Source: a virus | IMG/VR virus record: IMGVR_UViG_3300001533_002103 | Location: 30,793-94,792 of that record | Reading direction: 5' to 3' (one strand) | DNA: 64,000 nt | Shown: positions 46,653 through 55,453 of the stretch, in pieces | How positions within the stretch are numbered: position 1 is the stretch's first letter | Layout of the letters: every line of letters begins with the position of its first letter | Program-made: the position numbers and the translations under genes | The notes under the pieces: model-generated | Told to the model about the DNA's origin: nothing | What the model saw: the letters and a program-made list of their open reading frames with translations, nothing else | Databases searched by the model: none

Positions 46653-47606
46653 TTATAACATAAATGAATCTAATTTTTGGACATCAAAAGGTCGAACTAA
46701 AGTACATGGATCTTTTTCACAATAACTCTTATAAGGACAAAAATCGCATTGACTTCCATTAATTGCTATTGGTTCAGGAACAGATTTCTTCTCTATTGAA
46801 TCTCTTAATATTAAAGCTCTTTCTAATAGTTTTTTCCCAACCTCAAGGTCAACTGGAATATCATATGGAATTATTGATTTTAAATTTCTATGAACATATA
46901 TAATTGTAACATACTCTATATTATAATCATATTCATTGTTTAAAATAGTAGCATAAATAAGACCTTGTTCATAATGTGTCTTATCATATTGTTTTTTATA
47001 TTTATCTGAATCCATTGACTTAATTTCACACATATGATTTGATTCTATAGCATCACATCTTCCCTTCACTTTATATTTTTCACTTACTATTGTTTTTTCT
47101 ACTTCTGAAAAACCATATATACTTTGAATTACATTATGAATTGTTTTCCCAACTTCTTGAATTAAATATAAATATGAGAATTTAAACATTTTCCTCACAT
47201 CAACAACATATTTCAATCTAGAATAATATGTTGCTCTTATACAATTAACAAGTTCAGAAACTGAAATATATGGACGTTCATAACTTTGAATTCTCTTATA
47301 ATCATCAATTAACCTAGTTCTCATTAATTCTTCAAATCTATTAACATCAAATCCATTTTGAATAGTCATTTTCCTCCTATGCCTCTTCTTTCTTTGTTTT
47401 CCTACTTCTTCACTTTCTTTCACTAATTTCTTTGTTTTCTGAATTACTTCTTTCTTCTTAGATGATAAAATCAAATTCTCTAACTGACTATTTATATCTA
47501 CCTCTTGTTTTTTAATAATTGGTAAATTTTTTTGATGTAATGAATAGACCTTATGTTTTTCAAGATAATCAAAAAGTTTCTCGTATTCGCGAATAAGATG
47601 TCCCAT
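46653..47606 (-). CDS. Cas4-like PD-(D/E)XK nuclease with Fe-S Cys
   Basis: RecB/Cas4-family exonuclease. YISVSELVNCIRATYYSR places the first Cys; the nuclease core reads VKGRCDAIE (Asp) and CEIKSMD (E-x-K) with a downstream YEQGLIYATIL (QxxxY); the C-terminus ends CDFCPYKSYCEKDPC, the remaining iron-sulphur ligands. Such proteins process DNA ends. The N-terminal 95 residues are a Lys-rich coil not found in minimal Cas4. No CRISPR array or other cas gene is present in the window, so a recombination or packaging role fits better. Confidence 0.85.
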   Translation of the reverse strand: MGHLIREYEKLFDYLEKHKVYSLHQKNLPIIKKQEVDINSQLENLILSSKKKEVIQKTKKLVKESEEVGKQRKKRHRRKMTIQNGFDVNRFEELMRTRLIDDYKRIQSYERPYISVSELVNCIRATYYSRLKYVVDVRKMFKFSYLYLIQEVGKTIHNVIQSIYGFSEVEKTIVSEKYKVKGRCDAIESNHMCEIKSMDSDKYKKQYDKTHYEQGLIYATILNNEYDYNIEYVTIIYVHRNLKSIIPYDIPVDLEVGKKLLERALILRDSIEKKSVPEPIAINGSQCDFCPYKSYCEKDPCTLVRPFDVQKLDSFML

Positions 47607-47615
47607 CTAAATGTT

Positions 47616-48164
47616 TCATACTAATTGCACAGCAAGCTCTACCAAATTATCTCTTAGAATTTTATAAGCATCTTCAATTATTCTACCTGTCCAATCATTT
47701 AGTCGTTTATAATTAGATGACTCACTTATAGTTCGTTGTATAAGTAAATTATCAACAGCCATAGAAAAAGCTTTCTCTCTAATCTTATTTTGTATTGTTT
47801 CCTCTATATTATCGACCTCTCCATTTTCAACAAGCTTCTTAACTTCTGTTTTGATCTTTTGACGAGACTTCTCATTAACTACTAATTTCTGACAATTCTC
47901 TCTAGCTATTTTAGCACTATTACGAGCTAATTTATATAAGCTTTTTGTATTATCTACCACCTCATCTAATGGACTGGGCGAAAAATTTATAAGACCAAAC
48001 ATCTCAATTAGAGTAGAAATTAAAGCTCCCTTTACAGATATATACTCCTTTAATACATTAGGACAACATACATCTTCTAATTGCACAACTGGCTTTCCAA
48101 AAAAGATATAATCCAATGCATAAAAGTTTTCCAGAACTCTAATTTTAGAATTTTTTGTTAACAT
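47616..48164 (-). CDS. Hypothetical helical protein, 182 aa
   Basis: Not recognised. Mostly long charged helices (KSLYKLARNSAKIARENCQKL and NEKSRQKIKTEVKKLV) with a possible amphipathic C-terminus. AGGAGGG precedes the ATG. It lies between the Cas4-like nuclease and the KhpA-like gene, 9 nt and 19 nt away respectively. Confidence 0.75.
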   Translation of the reverse strand: MLTKNSKIRVLENFYALDYIFFGKPVVQLEDVCCPNVLKEYISVKGALISTLIEMFGLINFSPSPLDEVVDNTKSLYKLARNSAKIARENCQKLVVNEKSRQKIKTEVKKLVENGEVDNIEETIQNKIREKAFSMAVDNLLIQRTISESSNYKRLNDWTGRIIEDAYKILRDNLVELAVQLV

Positions 48165-48183
48165 AATTAAACCCTCCTAATAA

Positions 48184-48480
48184 TTATTTTTGTTTATATG
48201 AAAAATTTGAATTCTCATCTTCGAGTACCTCTATTAATACTCTTTTTGGATCTTCAGGAAAATGAGTATTCTTAATTGCAAGACAAAGAACTTTTAAAGC
48301 ATCTACTGTCCTTCCATGTTTTCCTATTATCTTACCTACATCTTCTTGAGATGTCTGTATATACACAATTATAGCTTTTGTAGAAACATTAGTATCTACT
48401 TTTACATCTTCTGGTTTATCAACAATCTTCTTAATAGTTGATTCAACATAATCCGTCAATATATCTGATATTCCGCCCAT
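48184..48480 (-). CDS. KH-domain RNA-binding protein (KhpA-like)
   Basis: A 98-residue single type-II KH-domain protein. IIVYIQTSQEDVGKIIGKHGRTVDALKVLC holds the GxxG loop (GKHG) and the IGK-x-GRT-x-DAL pattern of bacterial KhpA/YlqC. In bacteria this protein, with KhpB, binds RNA and affects growth; a phage copy is unexpected and could steer host or phage mRNAs. GAAGGGAG precedes the ATG, and a copy of the GAACAAA upstream motif lies 40-65 nt before it. Confidence 0.85.
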   Translation of the reverse strand: MGGISDILTDYVESTIKKIVDKPEDVKVDTNVSTKAIIVYIQTSQEDVGKIIGKHGRTVDALKVLCLAIKNTHFPEDPKRVLIEVLEDENSNFSYKQK

Positions 48481-48520
48481 TTTTTTGTTCTCCCTTCAGT
48501 TAAATTATTTCTCATCACAC

Positions 48521-48545
48521 ATTATACTTTTTATTTTGTTCTACC
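48521..48545 (-). promoter_or_regulatory. Shared upstream motif before the KhpA-like gene
   Basis: Minus strand: GGTAGAACAAAATAAAAAG followed by TATAAT. The core GAACAAA and A tract match the other copies, and TATAAT resembles a -10 box. It also pairs with TTTGTTCC just upstream (48546-48557) to form a small bulged hairpin. Confidence 0.45.
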
Positions 48546-48563
48546 TTTTGGAACAAATCAATA

Positions 48564-49832
48564 CTAATCTTCTGCAATAAATGTATATTTATTTATAATT
48601 TCTTGATCTATTGATTCTTTAACAGCCATATCATAATGCTCTTTAAAAGACTTATCTTCATTATATAAAATTTTGGCATCTTTTGTTCTAAATTTCTTAT
48701 CTGGTAATGATATTAAATAGTTCCATGCTCCGGTTGTAAGTTTCCCTGTTGTTGACAGAAATCTATAATTAGTCCAAAAGTTTGAAAAACCAGTAACAAA
48801 ATTACCAACTAAATCTACTGAAACATTTGGAGAAAATAATTTATTTTTTACAGTCTTTGCGGCAGCAACAAAACCATCAAATCCATATCCCTTTTCACCT
48901 GTTAAAGCTTCCCTAATTTTCAATTCAATTAGTTGAAATGCATTAAATCGTAATGTAGTACCACCGGGCATATCTTTTCCAGTAGTCATAAATTTTAATT
49001 CCTTTGGTGCAGTAAACATACCAAGATTCATTACATCACGTAATTGATTAACAGCAATAAAAGATATATTATATTTTGCACACTTAGCAACATATTTTGG
49101 AATTAAAATTGATAACATACGAGCTTTATATCCAATGACAGAATTTATATCATCAACTTCTCTCTCTTTTTGAGACAAAGTATTTGCTATACTATCCCAG
49201 ATAACAACTGATGGTTTATCAATAATTCCTCTCTTCTCTTTAAAAAGACACAATCCCTCTAAGAATTTAAAAACCTTTTCAACAGTAACATCAGTATATG
49301 GTTTAATTTTTGGATTTCTAACTCCTAAATTTGATAATCTTAAAGTGGTAGTTGCCTCTTCAGAGTCAAGATATGATGTCAATATTTCTCCATTATAAAA
49401 TCTTTGACCATTACCCATAGCTTGAATAGCAAGCATTGATTTTCCAGATCCTGGTTGTCCTACTATAATATTCATTCCTCCCACAACAAAACCACCACCA
49501 AGAATAGCATCTAAAATATCTATCCCTGTTGGTATAGTAGCTTTCAATCCACTATCAGCAACAATGTCTGCTTTATTTTTTAGAAATTCACCAAACTCTT
49601 CATATAAATCATTTGATGTAACAACATCTTTCCCTTTTTTCTTTTGTTTTGTTTGTTCTTCCTTTGATTCTTTCTTATCTGTATCATCTATCTTTATACT
49701 TTCTTCAATTTCTTTTAATTCATCTTTAGAAATAACAGCCGGTGCAATATTATCTTCTTCACTTATCACTAAATCTCCCTCTTCGTCATTTAACGATTCT
49801 ACTACTTCTTCATTTATTTCGTCCACCATCAT
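48564..49832 (-). CDS. uvsX: UvsX/RecA-like recombinase
   Basis: Strand-exchange ATPase. IIVGQPGSGKSMLAIQAM is the Walker A; EILTSYLDSEEATTTLRLSNLG, VVIWDSIANTLSQKE (Walker B) and FIAVNQLRDVM with KELKFMTTGKDMPGGTTLRF are RecA/UvsX core motifs. The first 75 residues are acidic and Lys/Glu-rich, an extension not found in T4 UvsX. It should act with UvsW and the gp46/47-like complex. GGGAG precedes the ATG and a shared upstream motif lies about 25-50 nt before the start. Confidence 0.93.
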   Translation of the reverse strand: MMVDEINEEVVESLNDEEGDLVISEEDNIAPAVISKDELKEIEESIKIDDTDKKESKEEQTKQKKKGKDVVTSNDLYEEFGEFLKNKADIVADSGLKATIPTGIDILDAILGGGFVVGGMNIIVGQPGSGKSMLAIQAMGNGQRFYNGEILTSYLDSEEATTTLRLSNLGVRNPKIKPYTDVTVEKVFKFLEGLCLFKEKRGIIDKPSVVIWDSIANTLSQKEREVDDINSVIGYKARMLSILIPKYVAKCAKYNISFIAVNQLRDVMNLGMFTAPKELKFMTTGKDMPGGTTLRFNAFQLIELKIREALTGEKGYGFDGFVAAAKTVKNKLFSPNVSVDLVGNFVTGFSNFWTNYRFLSTTGKLTTGAWNYLISLPDKKFRTKDAKILYNEDKSFKEHYDMAVKESIDQEIINKYTFIAED

Positions 49833-49855
49833 AATTCTCCCTATTTTTATTGGTT

Positions 49856-49880
49856 ATTATTTTTATATTTGTTCTATATA
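49856..49880 (-). promoter_or_regulatory. Shared upstream motif before uvsX
   Basis: Minus strand: TATATAGAACAAATATAAAA followed by ATAAT. Nearly identical to the copy before nrdJ over 17 bases (TAGAACAAATATAAAAA). Candidate phage promoter, ending 23 nt from the ATG. Confidence 0.55.
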
Positions 49881-49902
49881 ATAGAGGTGAAAGACAACTT
49901 TT

Positions 49903-50349
49903 TTATGATTTTTCTCCACTCTGAAGAGCTAAATATTTTTCCTTTTCTTCCAAAAGTTTTTCATTTGAAGAAACAATCTCTAAATTATTCTCTTTAGAAT
50001 CTAAAGTTTTTTGGAATGCATTAACTCTTTTAGCTAATTTCCTAATATCAAATAAATCTTCTAAATCATCTGTATCCTTATTTATTATCTTTCTCCTAAT
50101 TTCAATTTCATCTTTTAAACTCTTTGTAACTTCTTTTCTCATTTCTAATAATGCCTTAAACATTTCTGTAGTGGCTTTTACTTTTTCCTCAAAAACCCAT
50201 CTACTTTTATAAGATAATTCATCAGGAAATAATGTATCTATTTTTTTAGATAAAGTTTCAAGATCACTAATCATGACCCCAACAGAATCTCTTACTGTTT
50301 TTATCTCATTTAATAAAGATTCTATTTTATCACTTTCTAATTCTTCCAT
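49903..50349 (-). CDS. Coiled-coil hypothetical protein, 148 aa
   Basis: Almost entirely heptad-like charged helix, with TEMFKALLEMRKEVTKSLKDEIEIRR and ETLSKKIDTLF-type segments; a scaffold or structural role is possible. Not recognised. GGGAGATTATA precedes the ATG. It ends 70 nt before the uvsX start and its own start overlaps the small ORF upstream by 20 nt. Confidence 0.75.
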   Translation of the reverse strand: MEELESDKIESLLNEIKTVRDSVGVMISDLETLSKKIDTLFPDELSYKSRWVFEEKVKATTEMFKALLEMRKEVTKSLKDEIEIRRKIINKDTDDLEDLFDIRKLAKRVNAFQKTLDSKENNLEIVSSNEKLLEEKEKYLALQSGEKS

Positions 50350-50518
50350 TATAATCTCCCTTACTAATATAAATATAATAAATGATATATATTATTAATC
50401 TTTTAAATATGTATCCATCAAGAACCTCATGTGCACAAAAAAAATTTCTTTGTTTGATTAATAATGATGCTAATTTCAATCTCAAAAATATTCTTTCTAA
50501 TCTCAATAAAGTATTCAT
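50330..50518 (-). CDS. Small hypothetical protein, 62 aa
   Basis: A basic 62-residue ORF (RLERIFLRLKLASLLIKQRN at the start, an Ile/Tyr-rich hydrophobic end). GGAGG stands 10 nt before its ATG. It overlaps the following gene's start by 20 nt. The composition is unremarkable, so this could be spurious; the ribosome site and the lack of another candidate between 50350 and 50545 favour it. Confidence 0.45.
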   Translation of the reverse strand: MNTLLRLERIFLRLKLASLLIKQRNFFCAHEVLDGYIFKRLIIYIIYYIYISKGDYNGRIRK

Positions 50519-50545
50519 AGTTATTTAACCTCCAATTTATTGAAA

Positions 50546-50857
50546 TTATTTTTCTGATAAGATCCAGTACTTAAAATGTAAAGGGGTAACTTCCTCTCCC
50601 ATTTCATTATCCTTACCAATATAGACAGATGTATATTCATCTACTTTGAACTTTATTCCACCCTTCCCACTAATAAATTCTTTTCCAATAGCTGACTTAG
50701 CAAATTCAATCATATCATTTATTTTTGTTTTTGGAAGTGGATCAAATGCTATATGGTCATAATATCCATAATCACTATGTGGAGGTCCAAATCCATCTTT
50801 CACTACTAAATTTGGATCTTGCTTTTCAAACCACTTAATTAATTCTCCTAGTGTCAT
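50546..50857 (-). CDS. Conserved phage small protein (GF-PHS-Y family)
   Basis: A 103-residue protein with MTLGELIKWFEKQDPN at the start, then GFGPPHSDYGYYDHIAFDPLP and AIGKEFISGKGGIKF. I recognise this layout (LGEL...W...P, GFG-PHS-xxG-YY, G-KGG) from a widespread small protein family of tailed phages; no function is known. AAGGAGAATAGGAA precedes the ATG. Confidence 0.8.
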   Translation of the reverse strand: MTLGELIKWFEKQDPNLVVKDGFGPPHSDYGYYDHIAFDPLPKTKINDMIEFAKSAIGKEFISGKGGIKFKVDEYTSVYIGKDNEMGEEVTPLHFKYWILSEK

Positions 50858-50876
50858 TTCCTATTCTCCTTATAAT

Positions 50877-51107
50877 TTATACTCTACTATTCAATATAAT
50901 AGTTGGTATAAAATCAGTTTCCTCATTATCAAATAACTGAACAAGCTTAGTAAAAAGAGGATCAGAAGACATCATAAAACCCTCATATATAACTGGGAAT
51001 GGATTTTCTTCAACCAATTGATTATCAATAACTTCAATCCTTGCACATCTACGATTACTATCATTAAATACTGCTTGTTCTACAACATTAAAAGAATACT
51101 TCTTCAT
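50877..51107 (-). CDS. Hypothetical protein, 76 aa
   Basis: Short protein, beta-rich, MKKYSFNVVEQAVFNDSNRR at the start. The ATG 30 nt further upstream is not used in my call because GGGGGA lies just before this one (GGGGGAAATAAATATG). Not recognised. Confidence 0.65.
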   Translation of the reverse strand: MKKYSFNVVEQAVFNDSNRRCARIEVIDNQLVEENPFPVIYEGFMMSSDPLFTKLVQLFDNEETDFIPTIILNSRV

Positions 51108-51129
51108 ATTTATTTCCCCCATTTCGCTA

Positions 51130-51342
51130 TTATCCATGAAGTATTTCCATTTGTCCAGTTATATCTGAACCTGTTCTATATTTTCCCTTTTCAACAAAAT
51201 TGCCTTCTTTATCTACATATAAACAAACAAACTCTCCTTTTCTATTTTTGTTTGTTCCTTGACATGTAAGATTTAATCCCTCTGAAATATATGGACAATT
51301 CGATGAAAATGGACATACGTCCCCCTCTTTTAATCTTATCAT
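51130..51342 (-). CDS. Small Cys-rich phage protein
   Basis: A 70-residue protein with MIRLKEGDVCPFSSNCPYI, LTCQGTNKNR and FVCLYV; four Cys could bind zinc or iron. Similar short Cys-rich proteins are common in tailed phages. The start chosen has AAGGAG 8 nt upstream; an earlier ATG would add 12 residues with no ribosome site. Confidence 0.7.
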   Translation of the reverse strand: MIRLKEGDVCPFSSNCPYISEGLNLTCQGTNKNRKGEFVCLYVDKEGNFVEKGKYRTGSDITGQMEILHG

Positions 51343-51394
51343 TTTCTTTTCTCCTTCCATAATTACTAAGTCTAACATGATTACCTATGTGTTA

Positions 51395-51613
51395 TTATGT
51401 AAACTTAATTTCACCTGCAAAAATTTCTATTGGAACTGGAACCCAATAATTAGAAAAGACTATTACACTATCTTCTTTTGATTCAGGTCCAATAGCTGGA
51501 GCATCATTAATATCTGATGTTATATATTCTTTCCCTCTTTCTGCTTTAAAATGGTTTCCTATTTTGTCATATACTTCATAATCTTTAATACAAATTCTCT
51601 TATATGTTTTCAC
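51395..51613 (-). CDS. Small hypothetical protein, 72 aa
   Basis: Short beta-rich protein (KRICIKDYEVYDKIGNHFKAERGKE...). The start is GTG, with AAAGGAG ideally placed before it. Not recognised. Confidence 0.65.
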   Translation of the reverse strand: MKTYKRICIKDYEVYDKIGNHFKAERGKEYITSDINDAPAIGPESKEDSVIVFSNYWVPVPIEIFAGEIKFT

Positions 51614-51715
51614 TTTATCTCCTTTTATATATTGGGTGATTTTATGTTATTCATTTTAAAAGTTCAACAAGTTCCCTTTCAACTCCTATTATTGAAATTA
51701 CTATACAATTAATTT

Positions 51716-52027
51716 CTATTCAATAGTATGATTATTTTCATCACACCAATCTAGCCATTCTTTTTCAGATGATAATTCCAATCCATATAAAACTATATCT
51801 TTTCTATCTTCTGCCAACTGAACGGATAATCTTCCACTCGTAACATACTTACATTTGTTACGTACCAAATCTTTATATAATTCTTTAAATAACTCATATA
51901 TTTCATCACTGTTTGGTATATGTTTTATATATTTATTATCAGAATTGGGAGACATCCATTTCCAATTCATCATATAAAATATTGGACTTAAACTATGACC
52001 AGCTATTTTCGGATCTAAAAATACCAT
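51716..52027 (-). CDS. Hypothetical protein, 103 aa
   Basis: Not recognised. Segments MNWKWMSPNSDN and VTSGRLSVQLAEDRKDIVLYGLEL; acidic C-terminus with WLDWCDENNHTIE. AAAAAGG precedes the ATG. It follows the 57-aa ORF by 19 nt in the same direction. Confidence 0.65.
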   Translation of the reverse strand: MVFLDPKIAGHSLSPIFYMMNWKWMSPNSDNKYIKHIPNSDEIYELFKELYKDLVRNKCKYVTSGRLSVQLAEDRKDIVLYGLELSSEKEWLDWCDENNHTIE

Positions 52028-52046
52028 TCTACTATACCTTTTTATA

Positions 52047-52220
52047 TTAACTTTTTATATCCTCTAAAAGAGAATCTATTATTATATATGCTTCTTTTAA
52101 TATTCTTTTTCTTTGTTTCTTAGATAAATATACTTTAGATATAGAATCTACTTGATTTCTTTCTTCCTCTAAAAGATTTTTAACTTTACTAAGCTTCTTT
52201 ACAACAAAATCCTTTTCCAT
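52047..52220 (-). CDS. Small basic helical protein, 57 aa
   Basis: Short ORF reading MEKDFVVKKLSKVKNLLEEE, then RNQVDSISKVYLSKKQRKRI and a helical end. AGGAG lies 12 nt before the ATG. The charge pattern (basic middle, amphipathic ends) looks protein-like rather than random for such A+T-rich DNA. It fills the gap between nrdJ and the 103-aa gene. No family recognised. Confidence 0.7.
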   Translation of the reverse strand: MEKDFVVKKLSKVKNLLEEERNQVDSISKVYLSKKQRKRILKEAYIIIDSLLEDIKS

Positions 52221-52238
52221 TTTTAAACATATCTCCTA

Positions 52239-55200
52239 TTAAATTTCACATGCACCACTACTACATTTTACATCTTCTTCTACTAAAGAATTACTATGAC
52301 TGTCTTCTTTTATATGTTGTAATAATTCTTTCTTTGTTAGTCTATTCAATATTTGATTTCCTCTTGATCCATCAACATAAACAGTAACTCCTTTTAAATC
52401 TTTCACATATTCCAAAAGAAGATCATTTAATTGTTCTGGTGTTGTACCCTTTGGTAAATTAATAGTTTTTGATACTGCTCCATCTACATATTTTTGTACA
52501 ATACTTTGTACCTCAAAATGATCTTGTGGTCTTAAATCATCAGTATCAACATACCATTCGGGAATATCTTTTCCACTTTCTAATATTTTTTTATATAAAG
52601 GATGAATATAAGTTCTTGAACTAACTCTATCATCTCTTCTATATGCTTTCGAAAATAGTGGTTCAATTCCTCCAGTTACCTCAGGAAGCAAACTTATAGT
52701 TCCCGTTGGGGCAAAGGCCATTCCGGTTACACACCTTACTCCTTTATTCTTAATATCCATTCTTAATGACACAGGTAGCTTTCTAATGAAAGAAGCTTTA
52801 GTATATTGTATTGGATCAAATTTTGGAAATGCTCCTTTCTCTACTGATAATTCTACTAATGATTGATAAACTGTATCCCTAATCACTCTCATTAACTTAT
52901 CTATTTCCTGAATAGCTTTGTCTGATCCATATCTGACTTGTTTTGAAAATAGATATTCTGCAAGACCCATTACTCCAATTCCAATCCGTCTAGAATTATG
53001 TGCTTTAACATCTATCTTATCTATTTCATATTTGTTTACATCTATTACATCATCTAAGAATCTAACTGCAAGTCTAATTGTATTCTCTAGTTTCTTCCAG
53101 TTTGTATTTATATTACCAGTGACGAAATTTGGCAGTACTAGCGAGCCAAGGTCGCATACTTCATGATTAGAAAGCGTTGCCTCTCCACAATTTCGATTAT
53201 TTACAAAATTTAATTTTGGTCTTCCATTTTTAGTTTTCGTTTCTTTTGTAAAGGTATAAAAATTATGATATTTATCAACAGTACCATTATAAACATCTTC
53301 ATATCCATCTTCTTCAATTCTTACAACTTTATAGTTTATACTTGACTCTGCAAATTTTATAAAATCTTTATAATAATTGAAAAAATACTTATTTGGTGAT
53401 TTATATTTATCACTAAATAATTGACATGATACATTGTTTTTCTTACATTCACCCTCTAATTCATATCTGAGTGGAATTCTCCTTAATTTATCTTTTAACT
53501 TTCTATATATATCTACAACGAAAAGTCTTCTCTTTTTTGCATCATTTAAATAATAGGATATAGTTTTCTTTCTTTTATAATTAGACTTATTGAAACAAGT
53601 CTTGCTACAAAAAGATCTTTCTCTTCCACCCCATGGTACAGTAAATGTTTTTCCACAATACTCACAGACTTTATTAACTTTTATTCCCCCATCAAAATAA
53701 ATATCTAAGTCAGTATTCTTTTTCAATATCATATACTTTTTATATTCTTTAGTTTCTGTTCCTTCAATATAATTTAATGTAGTCTTCCTCATACACTTAT
53801 CGATAAAGTTAGTTAAACTACCATCCTCCTTCCAAATATAATATCCAGTAGAATATCTCCCTTTACAAAAATTTCCCCATTCTGTTATAGAAGGACGTCT
53901 CCCAAGATCTTCGATATATCGAACAGTAATATCAATCATTTGACTTCTCGTATAACCAAATGAGTTTGGATTCTTATCTTTAAGAAATTTATGACTCTTA
54001 AAATAGTTCTTTTCTGGAAATCTTCTCATTGGATTATTATCACCATACATATCTTTTTTATGGAAATTGTCATGACCTACTTTTGACATTACTTCTAAAT
54101 TATTTGGATTATTATCTCGATAATCATAATTAATATGATGAACCACTTCTTCTTTATTTAACTTCCGTCCAACTTTAAACTCAGCAATTACTCGATGTTC
54201 TGCTACATTTTGTTGAAAACCGTTTGTCATCCAAGTATATTCTTGTTTATTATTTCCACTTTGAATTACATCTTTCAAACGAGAGTCATACTTAATCATA
54301 TGATGAAGACGATCATCTGATTTTAAATCTTTTAACATTTTTTCAGACCCATCAAACATTATAATCTTATGGGTCTCATTCCCCCTAATAAATGACCCAT
54401 CATCAAGATATACTTTTAGAATTTTATGGTTCTTTCCAGTAACTCTTGGATTCCTCATCATACTAACTGCAATATTATTATTATCATCTTTACAAAAAAC
54501 AGGAACATCTTTTCCTTCATCAACTAATTGTTTAAAAGACACTTCTCCTCTACCATCCGCAACAGCTACAAGAGTATCTCCAGTCATACAAGGATTAGTA
54601 CTAACGACTGGATCATAATAATAACTATTATTCTTAGTTAAATTAGAAAAATTTAAGATACCTGGTTCTGCGCATTTTACTGCATTCTGTAATATTGCAT
54701 TCCATAACACCCTTGCTTTAACAGTTCCATAACTTCTTTGTTTAAACTTATATTCCCATAAATCATCTTTCTCTACAGCTTCTAAAAAATCATTATTAAT
54801 TGCAACAGAGATATTATAATAAGATAATCTTCCATCAACTAATTTAGCATTAATAAAATCTAAAACCTCTGGATGACTAATATCTACACATGCTAATCCA
54901 GCAGCCCTTCTTGATCCTCCCGATTCAATAGTTTTGGCAGTAAAGTCAGATGCTTCTAAAAAAGATACAAGACCAGAAGCAGGTCCACCTTTACCCAAAA
55001 TTGGATCTCCTTTTGGTCTTATATTAGAAAAGTTACAACCAACACCCCCACCACTTGACCATAATATTAATGTCTCTTTTAAATAATTTCCAATCTCTTC
55101 TATACTATCTCCAATAGGTAATACATAACAATTAAAAAGAGATCCTCTAGGTCTTCCACTATTTCTTAAAATTCTACCAGCCGGAATAAAATCCATATCA

Positions 55201-55391
55201 TAAATCATTTCATGAAATTTATCTCTATACTCTAATTTCTTGACCCCTTCAGCATTAGAAATTGTATCAGCAACTCTTAGAGAACATTTTTCCCAATTCT
55301 CCCCCTCCATAAAATATCTAGATTTTGCTACTATTTCAGCTGATTCAGATAACTTTCCATTAGAGTATTCTATATTAAATGTATCATCCAT
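52239..55391 (-). CDS. nrdJ: Ribonucleotide reductase, B12-dependent class II type, interrupted by an intein
   Basis: Makes deoxyribonucleotides. The host protein shows NCYVLPIGDSIEEI, GGGVGCNFSNIRPKG, GGSRRAAGLACVDISHPEV, NPCGEATLSNHEVCDLGS, PTGTISLLPEVTGGIEPLF and a C-terminal CSSGACEI pair that would be reduced by thioredoxin (encoded 1.6 kb upstream). These match class II (adenosylcobalamin) enzymes. The catalytic NPCGE is split by a 467-residue intein (codons 268-734); mature length is about 583 residues. AGGAG precedes the ATG. Confidence 0.92.
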   Translation of the reverse strand: MDDTFNIEYSNGKLSESAEIVAKSRYFMEGENWEKCSLRVADTISNAEGVKKLEYRDKFHEMIYDMDFIPAGRILRNSGRPRGSLFNCYVLPIGDSIEEIGNYLKETLILWSSGGGVGCNFSNIRPKGDPILGKGGPASGLVSFLEASDFTAKTIESGGSRRAAGLACVDISHPEVLDFINAKLVDGRLSYYNISVAINNDFLEAVEKDDLWEYKFKQRSYGTVKARVLWNAILQNAVKCAEPGILNFSNLTKNNSYYYDPVVSTNPCMTGDTLVAVADGRGEVSFKQLVDEGKDVPVFCKDDNNNIAVSMMRNPRVTGKNHKILKVYLDDGSFIRGNETHKIIMFDGSEKMLKDLKSDDRLHHMIKYDSRLKDVIQSGNNKQEYTWMTNGFQQNVAEHRVIAEFKVGRKLNKEEVVHHINYDYRDNNPNNLEVMSKVGHDNFHKKDMYGDNNPMRRFPEKNYFKSHKFLKDKNPNSFGYTRSQMIDITVRYIEDLGRRPSITEWGNFCKGRYSTGYYIWKEDGSLTNFIDKCMRKTTLNYIEGTETKEYKKYMILKKNTDLDIYFDGGIKVNKVCEYCGKTFTVPWGGRERSFCSKTCFNKSNYKRKKTISYYLNDAKKRRLFVVDIYRKLKDKLRRIPLRYELEGECKKNNVSCQLFSDKYKSPNKYFFNYYKDFIKFAESSINYKVVRIEEDGYEDVYNGTVDKYHNFYTFTKETKTKNGRPKLNFVNNRNCGEATLSNHEVCDLGSLVLPNFVTGNINTNWKKLENTIRLAVRFLDDVIDVNKYEIDKIDVKAHNSRRIGIGVMGLAEYLFSKQVRYGSDKAIQEIDKLMRVIRDTVYQSLVELSVEKGAFPKFDPIQYTKASFIRKLPVSLRMDIKNKGVRCVTGMAFAPTGTISLLPEVTGGIEPLFSKAYRRDDRVSSRTYIHPLYKKILESGKDIPEWYVDTDDLRPQDHFEVQSIVQKYVDGAVSKTINLPKGTTPEQLNDLLLEYVKDLKGVTVYVDGSRGNQILNRLTKKELLQHIKEDSHSNSLVEEDVKCSSGACEI
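53190..54590 (-). other. Intein with HNH homing endonuclease in nrdJ
   Basis: Begins at Cys268 (CMTGDTLVAVADG, block A) and ends at Asn734 (NFVNNRN) with Cys735 as +1 residue; excision restores NP-CGE. Block B is GNETHKIIMFDG; block F is VYNGTVDKYHNFYTF. The middle has an HNH endonuclease, VVHHINYDYRDNNPNNLEV (about 416-434), and a Cys4 zinc finger, CEYCGK...FCSKTC (576-599). The penultimate residue is Arg instead of the usual His, so splicing efficiency is uncertain. Confidence 0.93.
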
Positions 55392-55417
55392 TAAACATTT
55401 ACTCCTCTTTTCAAATA

Positions 55418-55443
55418 ATTAATTTTTATATTTGTTCTATAAA
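55418..55443 (-). promoter_or_regulatory. Shared upstream motif before nrdJ
   Basis: Minus strand: TTTATAGAACAAATATAAAA followed by ATTAAT. Shares 17 consecutive bases with the uvsX copy. Ends about 26 nt before the nrdJ ATG. Confidence 0.55.
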
Positions 55444-55453
55444 AAAGGAAATA

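Noticed and set aside
51614-51715. Short frame IVISIIGVERELVELLK
   Set aside because: About 23 codons with no ATG, GTG or TTG; nothing else supports a gene.
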